Assembly: GCA_029779995.1 (NCBI GenBank)
Contig: JAKOZM010000214.1
Location: 1-12,602, forward strand
Reading direction: 5' to 3'
Origin: Actinomycetes bacterium
GTDB lineage: Bacteria > Actinomycetota > Actinomycetes > S36-B12 > UBA10799
DNA: 12,602 nt
Made by a program: the position numbers and the translations under genes. A model generated the notes under the pieces. That model was not told the DNA's origin. It saw only the letters and a list, made by a program, of their open reading frames with translations, and searched no databases. Shown in pieces: positions 1 to 5,433 of this stretch; position 1 is the first letter of the stretch, and each line of letters starts with the position of its first letter.

Positions 1-13
1 AGTTCGCCCGCGC

Positions 14-844
14 CTACAACCCGTCCTCCGCCAGCGTGAGGGCGCCGATCACTCCGGCGTCGGCGCCCAGCCCTGGAGTCGTCAACGCCGGAGCCGGAAC
101 GTATCCCGCCAGCGACTGCTCCACCAACGCCGGGAGGTGACGATGCAGCCCTTCACGTGATCCCACCCCACCACCGATGATGACCAGTTGTGGACTCAGG
201 GTGCAGGCGAGATTGTGTATGCCCGCCGCGACGATCTGCGCCTCCAACAGCCACGCGGGATCATCGTCGGCCAGATTCTGAGCCGGAAAGCCCAGACGGG
301 CGGCTAGGGCCGGGCCGCTGGCCAGGCCCTCCCAGCAGGCATCGTGGAACGGGCAGACACCAGGCCCTGGGAAGGACAGCAGCATGTGGCCGACCTCGGG
401 GTGAGTAGCGCCCTGTAGCAGGCGACCGCCGCTGATCACACCGCCGCCGATCCCGGTTCCGATCGTGAGGTACACCAGATCAGGCACCCCTTGGCCCGCC
501 CCGAACCGCAGTTCCCCCAGTGCTGCGGCGCTCACATCGGTGGTCATCGACAGCGGGACCTGCAAGCGCTGCGCCAGCATCCCCACCAGATCGACGTCCG
601 CCCAGCCCGGTTTGGGCGTCTGCAGAATGTGCCCATACGTCGGCGAGCTTGGGTTCGGATCGCAGGGGCCGAACGTCCCCAGGCCGACGGCCTGCAGATC
701 CCGACCAACGAAGAATTCCGCGCACTTCTCGACCAGCGCGACAGGGTCGTCGCCGGTGGGGAACGCAACCCGATCCCTGATCGTCCCATTACCACCGACG
801 GCGCAGACGGTCTTCGTCCCGCCGGTTTCTATCCCGCCGTACAT
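14..844 (-). CDS. ROK-family sugar kinase, fructokinase type
   Basis: Predicted ATP-dependent hexose kinase, most likely fructokinase (fructose to fructose-6-phosphate, cytoplasmic). From the ATG at 844 the protein has 276 residues, normal for the small bacterial ROK kinases. Visible motifs are the N-terminal phosphate loop GIETGGTK, the catalytic-base region TTDVSAAALGE (the Asp is the expected base), GTGIGGG, and the zinc site HPEVGH followed by CPFHDACWEGLASGPA, with one His from the first block and Cys, His and Cys from the second. That zinc block with EGLASGPA is typical of ScrK/YdhR-like fructokinases, which is why I prefer fructose; mannose or glucosamine cannot be excluded. An in-frame GTG at 853 is possible, but it lies inside a TAGCGT -10 element placed seven bases before the ATG, so a leaderless start at 844 fits better. 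The gene is divergent from the secreted pair starting at 924. Confidence 0.88.
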   Translation of the reverse strand: MYGGIETGGTKTVCAVGGNGTIRDRVAFPTGDDPVALVEKCAEFFVGRDLQAVGLGTFGPCDPNPSSPTYGHILQTPKPGWADVDLVGMLAQRLQVPLSMTTDVSAAALGELRFGAGQGVPDLVYLTIGTGIGGGVISGGRLLQGATHPEVGHMLLSFPGPGVCPFHDACWEGLASGPALAARLGFPAQNLADDDPAWLLEAQIVAAGIHNLACTLSPQLVIIGGGVGSREGLHRHLPALVEQSLAGYVPAPALTTPGLGADAGVIGALTLAEDGL

Positions 845-851
845 GACAGTC

Positions 852-857
852 ACGCTA
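852..857 (-). promoter_or_regulatory. -10 element of the ROK kinase, probably leaderless
   Basis: On the minus strand TAGCGT (TANNNT type) is followed by seven bases and then ATG at 844-842, with no Shine-Dalgarno sequence. This places the transcript start at or next to the start codon. The same hexamer with the same seven-base spacing precedes the RCK gene at 8283. No good -35 is visible. Confidence 0.5.
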
Positions 858-860
858 TTG

Positions 861-871
861 CAGTCTGACTG
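861..871. promoter_or_regulatory. Palindrome CAGTCtGACTG, candidate operator
   Basis: This perfect 11-bp palindrome lies in the divergent spacer between the ROK kinase and the GH25-like gene, four bases upstream of the ROK -10 element. A second short palindrome, TGACaGTCA (844-852), overlaps the same promoter and start, giving a further CAGTC half-site at 847-851. A sugar-responsive repressor is possible but no regulator gene is adjacent. Confidence 0.3.
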
Positions 872-890
872 TGCTCGTGGGCAGGTGGGT

Positions 891-896
891 TACCCT
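891..896 (+). promoter_or_regulatory. Candidate -10 element of the GH25-like / Septum_form-like operon
   Basis: TACCCT fits TANNNT and would start transcription near 903, leaving a leader of about 20 bases that holds the ribosome binding site GAAGGAGA (911-918) before ATG 924. No convincing -35 was found. Confidence 0.3.
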
Positions 897-923
897 GACC
901 AGAGCAACACGAAGGAGACACCC

Positions 924-1748
924 ATGAAGTGGTTGGCAGTGATCGGCATGGCGGTGGCACTGCTGGTGACCCCAGCGCACGCTGCTGACACCATCCCGAT
1001 CAAAGGCGCCGACGCGTCGTGGCCGAACTGTCCGAAGGGGATGGGTATCCCCTCGCGGAAGACCCAGGGTCTGCCGATGCCCAAGAAGGAGGCGAAGTTC
1101 GTCATCCTCGGCCTCACGAATGGCCCGGGCTTCTTCCCCAATCCCTGTATCGCTTCGCAGGTCCAGTGGGCTCGCAAGCGGGAGATGTGGGTCGGCGTAT
1201 ACGCGATGACGACCTACCCTCGGCCCGCACAGCTGAGCCGCTACGGCGATACCGGGCCCTGGGAGCCCGTCTCCCGTCTGAACCGGCTGCGCAACGCCGG
1301 CTATCAGCAGGCGGCCTTCAACATTGCGACCATGCAGCGGGTCGGGTTGCCAAACACCTTCATCTGGGTGGACGTGGAACCGTACCCGGTGGCTCCATGG
1401 ACCCAGAACCGGACGCGGAACAAGGCGGTCCTGGACGGGGTGCTGCGCGGCTACGACGACGCCGGCATGGACGTGGGCTTCTACACCTCCCCGGGACCGT
1501 GGCGCGACATCATCGGGTCGGCTCGATACGGCCTGCCCGAATGGCGTACCGCCGGGGGTCACCCGTGGTCACGCACCGACTACGGCAGTGCCCGCCGCAT
1601 GTGCTCGGTGACTCCGGTGCAGGGCGGCGACATCCTCGTGGCCCAGTGGTGGGACACCCGGCGCGATTACGACCTTCTGTGCCCCACCGCCCGCAAGCCT
1701 GAAACCGTGACGAAGATCTTCACATGGCTGTCCGAGGAGGCGTCATGA
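924..1748 (+). CDS. Secreted GH25/DUF1906-like glycoside hydrolase-fold protein
   Basis: This 274-residue protein starts with a Sec signal peptide: a short basic start, a hydrophobic core and THE probable cleavage after AHA near residue 20. The mature part looks like the GH25-like/DUF1906 TIM-barrel proteins of actinobacteria. It opens with GADASWPNC (Asp30), has the strand FVILGLTNGPG (about 59-69), the acidic strand-end motif FIWVDVEPYP (Asp150, Glu152), and near the C-terminus ILVAQWWD. In GH25 lysozymes equivalent Asp and Glu residues cut peptidoglycan; muramidase activity here is inferred, not shown. The ATG at 924 has a good ribosome binding site at 911-918. An open frame runs upstream to 465, but that part only mirrors the ROK gene. 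The stop overlaps the next gene by ATGA, so the two exported proteins are probably made together. Confidence 0.72.
   Translation: MKWLAVIGMAVALLVTPAHAADTIPIKGADASWPNCPKGMGIPSRKTQGLPMPKKEAKFVILGLTNGPGFFPNPCIASQVQWARKREMWVGVYAMTTYPRPAQLSRYGDTGPWEPVSRLNRLRNAGYQQAAFNIATMQRVGLPNTFIWVDVEPYPVAPWTQNRTRNKAVLDGVLRGYDDAGMDVGFYTSPGPWRDIIGSARYGLPEWRTAGGHPWSRTDYGSARRMCSVTPVQGGDILVAQWWDTRRDYDLLCPTARKPETVTKIFTWLSEEAS
1734..1740 (+). promoter_or_regulatory. Ribosome binding site deciding the start at 1745
   Basis: GAGGAGG lies four bases before ATG 1745, inside the end of the preceding gene. It supports that ATG over an earlier GTG-like in-frame start at 1724 and fits coupled translation through the ATGA overlap. 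Confidence 0.6.
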
Positions 1749-2482
1749 GAATCGCTGCAGCTGTCATTCTGATGGCCTCGGGTCTGGTGGCCACGGCGGG
1801 ACCGGCACCCGCTGCACCTCCTGGCGTCGGCTCCTGCTTCACCTACTCGGCCGACCAGTGGGTCCAACTCGAGTTCACGGCCACGGGCGCTGATTGTGCC
1901 ACCGCTCATAACGGGGAGGTGCTGGGAGTGCTCAGCATCCCCGCGGACATCGAAGCCAGCGGCTATGGGTCGTCGGTGATGAAGGGGTGGGCGTTCCAGA
2001 ACTGTCAGAGCACCGCAGTGAACTACGTCTGGAAGAGCGGTAAGGGCCGCTATCCCCGCGCCACCTACGTGATGCCGCGCAGCGCCCGCGTCAATGTGCA
2101 GATCCCCACCGGCGTGCAGTGGCAGCAGGGGGAGCGCTGGGTGGTGTGCCTGGGCCAGAGCCGTAACCCCAAGTTGACCGCGCCGGCCGCCCGCACCGGG
2201 TCGGTGCGCGCGAAGGGTCTCAAGCCGTACGTCTGTTACAGCACCCGCACCTGGAATGGCAGCAAGTGCGGTAAGCCGGATGCCGTGCGCCTGACCAACC
2301 AGGTCTGGCTGCCATCGGGATACGACATGGACTATCCGGGCTCGGACAGATTGCTTGTCCGCACGCAGAAGGCGTGTCTGAAACTGCGCAAGAAGAAGGA
2401 CAGTCTGCGGACCTGGTTCGTGCCCGGGCTTGCTGCCTGGGATCGAGGGAATAGGTATGGGTTCTGCCAGTTTGGAAAATAG
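1745..2482 (+). CDS. Secreted eight-cysteine Septum_form-like protein with an internal duplication
   Basis: This 245-residue exported protein has a signal peptide of about 23 residues (cleavage near APA/AP). The N-terminal half resembles the actinobacterial Septum_form family (PF13845): GSCF, then a DC followed by AHNGEVLGV, the usual Cys-His-Glu-Val signature. The mature protein has exactly eight cysteines (31, 51, 87, 135, 164, 175, 211, 241) in two sets of four. The second and third cysteine of each set are 36 residues apart (51-87 and 175-211), and each set ends in the same pattern W-x2-G-x-R-aromatic-x2-C (126-135 and 232-241), so the protein is a tandem duplication, probably with paired disulfides. 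Its role is unknown; septum or cell-envelope work is a family-name inference. It is coupled to the GH25-like gene by a 4-nt ATGA overlap. The ATG at 1745 gives a proper signal peptide; the start at 1724 would spoil it. Confidence 0.65.
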   Translation: MRIAAAVILMASGLVATAGPAPAAPPGVGSCFTYSADQWVQLEFTATGADCATAHNGEVLGVLSIPADIEASGYGSSVMKGWAFQNCQSTAVNYVWKSGKGRYPRATYVMPRSARVNVQIPTGVQWQQGERWVVCLGQSRNPKLTAPAARTGSVRAKGLKPYVCYSTRTWNGSKCGKPDAVRLTNQVWLPSGYDMDYPGSDRLLVRTQKACLKLRKKKDSLRTWFVPGLAAWDRGNRYGFCQFGK

Positions 2483-2497
2483 GTGGTCATTCTAGGC

Positions 2498-2526
2498 TTG
2501 TCTTTAGTAAGAACGTCTTCCACAAT
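2498..2526 (+). promoter_or_regulatory. Promoter of the YkvA-like gene, probably leaderless
   Basis: TTGTCT (2498-2503), a 17-base spacer and CACAAT (2521-2526) match the sigma-70/SigA pattern at four of six bases in each hexamer. The -10 ends six bases before ATG 2533 and there is no Shine-Dalgarno sequence, which predicts transcription starting on the A of the start codon. Confidence 0.45.
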
Positions 2527-2532
2527 AGAAAC

Positions 2533-2733
2533 ATGACCAGACTCAGCAAGACTGAAGTGGCAATGATCATCGCTGCGCTGCTGTACGTCGTATCGCCGTT
2601 CGACTTCATCCCGGAGATCATCGCGGGCCCGCTCGGCATCGCCGACGATGCGGCGATCCTGGGGCTTGTCGCGGCGACCGTGATGCGTGCGGCCAAGCGC
2701 CCGCAGGTGGTCCCGGTCCAACCGCAGGCATGA
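2533..2733 (+). CDS. YkvA/DUF1232 small membrane protein
   Basis: This 66-residue protein consists almost only of the YkvA/DUF1232 core (PF06803). The hydrophobic segment AMIIAALLYVVSPFDFIPE (about 10-28) carries the family motif YxxSPxDxIPE, followed by GIADDAAILGLVAATV (about 35-50) with the conserved Asp-Asp pair. It should be an inner-membrane protein with two short hydrophobic segments. The biochemical role of the family is not established. The tail is short, basic and proline-rich. It begins with ATG at 2533 directly behind a promoter and ends in an ATGA overlap with the 45-residue frame at 2730, forming a two-gene unit. Confidence 0.75.
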   Translation: MTRLSKTEVAMIIAALLYVVSPFDFIPEIIAGPLGIADDAAILGLVAATVMRAAKRPQVVPVQPQA

Positions 2734-2867
2734 CCGACGAGTCCCAGGCCGAGGCCGCGCCTGACCAGCCCACTCGTGCCGAAATCCGACGGCGCGAGGA
2801 GTTCGAGCGGCTGTGCGCGACCGGCTACACCGTGTGCTGCGGAGGTGGTGGACGTACCCGCAAGTAG
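2730..2867 (+). CDS. Undescribed 45-residue protein ending in Cys-Cys-Gly4 and a basic tail
   Basis: A frame of 45 codons starts with ATG at 2730, overlapping the YkvA-like stop by ATGA. The N-terminus is acidic and disordered-looking (MTDESQAEAAPDQP), the middle is a charged helix (RAEIRRREEFERL), and the end reads CATGYTVCCGGGGRTRK with three cysteines. About 78 percent of codons (35 of 45) end in G or C, as expected of a real gene here. No clear ribosome binding site is seen, so translation probably depends on coupling to the upstream gene. I do not recognise a family. The cysteines could bind metal or be modified; the Cys-Cys-Gly4 end is unusual. The stop is two bases from that of the convergent uridine phosphorylase, filling the space exactly. 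Confidence 0.55.
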   Translation: MTDESQAEAAPDQPTRAEIRRREEFERLCATGYTVCCGGGGRTRK

Positions 2868-2872
2868 GCCTA
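2865..2872. other. Palindrome TAGGCCTA holding the stop codons of two convergent genes
   Basis: This 8-bp palindrome supplies TAG for the plus-strand 45-residue frame and TAG for the minus-strand uridine phosphorylase. The genes are two bases apart and no intrinsic terminator is visible, so transcripts may overlap at their 3' ends. Confidence 0.6.
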
Positions 2873-3766
2873 GGACGCCAGCAGCGTGGCCCGCAGGTAG
2901 GCGAACAGGGCGTCGCCGGCATCCTCGCTGAACTGGTGCAACTGCTCCGGGGTCGCGGTGACCTGATCGCCGTGGAGCCTGTTGAGCAGCGTGGCGCAGA
3001 TCATCGCAAATTTGGGGAAACCCCAGTGGTTGAGGTAGCCGGCGAGCATGGCGCCCTCCATCTCGATGTTGCGCACGCCGTTGTCGTGGATCCATTCCAG
3101 CCAGGCCATCTTGGTGTCCGCAGTCTCCATGCACACCGCCCCGTCGAGGCGGAACTGCTCCAGGAAGAACTCGTTGCCGGCCACTGTGCGCCCAGGCATG
3201 AGGCGGCGGCCCTGCCCCTCGTTGGCAGCCAGGATCGCATCAACGACGTCCACTGGGAACGTCGAGTCGAACCAGTACTCGCCCATGCCGCCGTTGAGCA
3301 CGCGGTACGGCTGCAGGTCGGCCATGACGCCCTCGGTCGTGACGACGACCGTGCCGCCCTCCAAGCCGACGCCACCGCTGGTGCCGACCCGGGCCCAGAA
3401 CACCTCGTCGAGAGCGTCGAGATCGCCTCGCTTTAGGAAATACAGCATCCTCATCAGTTCCTGTACAGCGATGCTGGCGCTGGGCATGCCCATGCCGTGC
3501 GAGGCGAACAGGACTCCGGCACAGTACCGGGTGGTGAACCGCTCCTCCTTGGGAAGCCCGATGATCTCGGCACCGTCGTTCATGGCGCTCCAAGTCGACG
3601 CGAACCGGTCGATGCGGTCCCCGGAGCCCGCAAGGATCACTGCCTTGACGTCGAAGCTGTTCAACGCGGGATCGTCACTTGCCACCCCGAAGTGGTAGTA
3701 GACGTCGACCGCCTCACCCGCCACTACGGGATCCAGGAACGCGTGATTGATGTTCTCGCTACGCAT
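2870..3766 (-). CDS. Uridine phosphorylase, UPP1-like
   Basis: Predicted cytosolic uridine phosphorylase: uridine plus phosphate gives uracil and ribose-1-phosphate (pyrimidine salvage or catabolism). The 298 residues carry the nucleoside-phosphorylase fold with motifs closer to animal UPP1 than to the shorter E. coli Udp: DVYYHFG (21-27), SHGMGMPSASI (89-99), RVGTSGGVGLEGGTVVVT (126-143, phosphate site), EQFRLDGAVC (203-212, with the Gln204-x-Arg206 pair expected to read uracil), RNIEMEG (232-238, ribose site) and TLLNRLHGDQ (259-268). The ATG at 3766 has a strong ribosome binding site, but that site sits in the arm of a perfect hairpin. It lies 57 bases downstream of the dioxygenase gene on the same strand, so an operon is likely. 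Purine or AMP nucleosidase is less likely because of the Gln-x-Arg block. Confidence 0.82.
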   Translation of the reverse strand: MRSENINHAFLDPVVAGEAVDVYYHFGVASDDPALNSFDVKAVILAGSGDRIDRFASTWSAMNDGAEIIGLPKEERFTTRYCAGVLFASHGMGMPSASIAVQELMRMLYFLKRGDLDALDEVFWARVGTSGGVGLEGGTVVVTTEGVMADLQPYRVLNGGMGEYWFDSTFPVDVVDAILAANEGQGRRLMPGRTVAGNEFFLEQFRLDGAVCMETADTKMAWLEWIHDNGVRNIEMEGAMLAGYLNHWGFPKFAMICATLLNRLHGDQVTATPEQLHQFSEDAGDALFAYLRATLLAS

Positions 3767-3771
3767 GACAA

Positions 3772-3814
3772 CCCTCCTCGCTGTTTCGAGCCTATTGGCA
3801 CGCAGCGAGGAGGG
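3772..3814 (-). promoter_or_regulatory. Perfect 12-bp hairpin sequestering the uridine phosphorylase ribosome binding site
   Basis: On the minus strand the arm CCCTCCTCGCTG (3814-3803) pairs perfectly with CAGCGAGGAGGG (3783-3772) across a 19-base loop that contains a small GCC-AATA-GGC inner hairpin. The second arm contains the whole Shine-Dalgarno sequence GAGGAGGG, five bases before ATG 3766. The first arm begins nine bases after the dioxygenase stop codon (3826-3824), so a ribosome finishing the first gene could cover it and free the binding site. There is no T-tract, so a plain intrinsic terminator is less likely. A temperature- or ligand-controlled switch, or an mRNA-stabilising hairpin, remain alternatives. 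Confidence 0.7.
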
Positions 3815-3823
3815 GCAAACCGC

Positions 3824-5248
3824 TCACACGATGAAGCGGGTCGTGATGACCCGGCCCTCCCGCGATCCGTCCGCGGCCGTATGGTCGGCGATCACGAACG
3901 TCCGTTGCAGCCAGCGGTCGGTGCCATCGAAGCGGGGCGTGAACGGGGTCCGGCCATGCACGGCGACGTCATTGTCGACCACGAGCAAGTCACCGGCCGC
4001 CAAGGTGACCCCGGTCGCATGCTCGCGGACCAGGCGGGCCAACTCGTCCAGCGCTGCCTGTGCCACCTCATCGGTGCCGCTCATCAAGTCGGCGTCCAGC
4101 CACAGTTTCGGGTGGTCGGGGTCGCCGGACAGGACGGGACGACGCACGCTGCGCGCCTCGGACCGGCCACCAGCGTAGGACTCATCGATACCGGTGGTGA
4201 AGCGAGGCTGGAAGAGCACGCCGCGCGATCGAGGGCTCAACGTGTCAAGCACCGCCTGAATACTGCAGAGCGTGGTTGCCGCTGCTGGGTCCCCACGCAG
4301 GCACAGCAACAGCAGGTAGCGCGGCCGGTGCGGGTGGAAGGCGGCCTCGGTGTGGAACTCGAGCATGGACTTGCTGGACGTCGACACCTGCCGATCAGCG
4401 TTGCGCTTGGTCGGGGAGATGTTCTGCACCACATCACCGCCGTGCTCGGGCAGGTAGCCGACAGGGCGGCCCAGCACGCGGCCAACGGTCAGGAGTGCGA
4501 ACTCGGACACCCGATCGGTCTTGGATGCCAGCAGCGGGTCTTCCGGAGTGGGCGGAAGGTCACCCAATGGCATGTTCTTGATGAGCATGGCTCCCGATGC
4601 CGGCGCCTCGTCGACAAAATCCACCAACGCGTCGTACACCCCCGCCGGCAGGGTGCGACCAGCGTGCGCCACAGAGCGCAGAAAGTCGGTGCTGTTGATG
4701 GGGCTCGTGGGCGCCGACGGGATACTCCAGCCTGCCCCGTCGACCACGGCCACGGGTGGATGCTCCACGCGCGGTCCGGGTTTGGTCAGTGACTCCAGCA
4801 CCGACTGTTCCACTGCCGGATCGGGATGTCCGAGCACCGTGCGCGTCCAGAACAGGGCGCCCTGCTCGTCGGCCGCGGCGTCCTCCCAGCGCCCGGCCAG
4901 GAAGGTGACCTGCCCGATGCGGCCCGCGACGGTCATGCCGTCTGCCTGCGCCAGGACCTCCTCGGCGGCGAAGCCGAAGGCGTCGCTGAGCGGGAATTGC
5001 AGGTCACCGGCAGTGACAGTGTGGACCGGGTCGGCCACCAAGGGGTCGTGGGATGGATGCGGGGGAAGCATCGAGGTGGTCACGCCGAATCGCTGGAGTG
5101 CATCGGGGGAGTGGGCGACGACGATGACCGGCCCCCCGCTGAGGATCTGCTGAACCTCGTGCTCCTGCGGTGCGCGTGTGAGGACCACGATCTCGCTGGC
5201 CGCACCGACGTGGGCGAGGGGTTCCAGAACCTGTGTCAAAACACTCAT
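3824..5248 (-). CDS. Clavaminate synthase/TauD-like Fe(II)/2-oxoglutarate dioxygenase with an extra N-terminal domain
   Basis: This 474-residue protein has, in its last 300 residues, the fold of the clavaminate synthase / L-asparagine oxygenase branch of the TauD/TfdA family (PF02668). The iron site is visible: LEFHTEAAFHP gives His299 and Glu301, and DNDVAVHGR gives distal His431; Arg445 or Arg449 in DRWLQR should bind 2-oxoglutarate. Family members usually have about 320-340 residues. Here about 150 extra residues precede the core, with a Rossmann-like start (EIVVLTRAP, GPVIVVAHSP) and a GQVTFLAGRW strand that loosely recalls DUF4350/ThuA-like amidotransferase folds; this is a weak call. 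The ATG at 5248 has a good ribosome binding site (5254-5259); an in-frame extension to 5326 does not. It is co-directional with the uridine phosphorylase, which suggests a nucleoside-linked substrate, but hydroxylation of a free amino acid is equally possible. Confidence 0.75.
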   Translation of the reverse strand: MSVLTQVLEPLAHVGAASEIVVLTRAPQEHEVQQILSGGPVIVVAHSPDALQRFGVTTSMLPPHPSHDPLVADPVHTVTAGDLQFPLSDAFGFAAEEVLAQADGMTVAGRIGQVTFLAGRWEDAAADEQGALFWTRTVLGHPDPAVEQSVLESLTKPGPRVEHPPVAVVDGAGWSIPSAPTSPINSTDFLRSVAHAGRTLPAGVYDALVDFVDEAPASGAMLIKNMPLGDLPPTPEDPLLASKTDRVSEFALLTVGRVLGRPVGYLPEHGGDVVQNISPTKRNADRQVSTSSKSMLEFHTEAAFHPHRPRYLLLLCLRGDPAAATTLCSIQAVLDTLSPRSRGVLFQPRFTTGIDESYAGGRSEARSVRRPVLSGDPDHPKLWLDADLMSGTDEVAQAALDELARLVREHATGVTLAAGDLLVVDNDVAVHGRTPFTPRFDGTDRWLQRTFVIADHTAADGSREGRVITTRFIV

Positions 5249-5253
5249 GCACA

Positions 5254-5259
5254 ACCTCC
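5254..5259 (-). promoter_or_regulatory. Ribosome binding site of the dioxygenase
   Basis: GGAGGT/T on the minus strand lies five to six bases before ATG 5248. It decides that start over the upstream in-frame codon at 5326. Confidence 0.65.
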
Positions 5260-5359
5260 AGCAGTGGACCGCGCGGGATTTCCGGCGGCCGTGTTGATAA
5301 GTCGATCCGGTAGGACCTGTCTTCATGGTGCCTCACGGGACGTGTTTTGCGCCTGTTCG

Positions 5360-5369
5360 TTACGTGTAA
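5360..5369. promoter_or_regulatory. Short inverted repeat TTAC-GT-GTAA in the dioxygenase/GH3 spacer
   Basis: The 185-bp divergent spacer between the dioxygenase (start 5248) and the GH3 gene (start 5434) holds this 4+4 inverted repeat near its middle and a direct repeat of GGACCTG (5313-5319, 5391-5397). Either could be a regulator site, but both are short enough to be chance. Nothing else stands out in the spacer apart from the GH3 -10 element. Confidence 0.2.
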
Positions 5370-5421
5370 TGGCGTGTTGGCATGTTGCTGGGACCTGCTC
5401 ATGACGGCGCCGTTGCTGACA

Positions 5422-5427
5422 TACGCT
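5422..5427 (+). promoter_or_regulatory. -10 element of the GH3 gene, probably leaderless
   Basis: TACGCT (TANNNT type) is followed by six bases and ATG 5434. There is no Shine-Dalgarno sequence, which predicts a leaderless mRNA and supports 5434 as the start. Confidence 0.45.
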
Positions 5428-5433
5428 TGCGGG

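Noticed and set aside
851..853. GTG as start of the ROK kinase
   Set aside because: It lies within the TAGCGT -10 hexamer; ATG 844 is placed correctly for a leaderless start.
465..923. Long plus-strand open extension upstream of the GH25-like gene
   Set aside because: It mirrors the ROK gene and would destroy the signal peptide; ATG 924 has a good ribosome binding site.
3497..4792. 431-codon plus-strand open frame
   Set aside because: Antisense to the dioxygenase and the phosphorylase, Arg/Gly/His-rich, with no recognisable motif and no promoter.
5249..5326. N-terminal extension of the dioxygenase
   Set aside because: The added 26 residues are basic and unlike the family, and the ribosome binding site is at the later ATG 5248.
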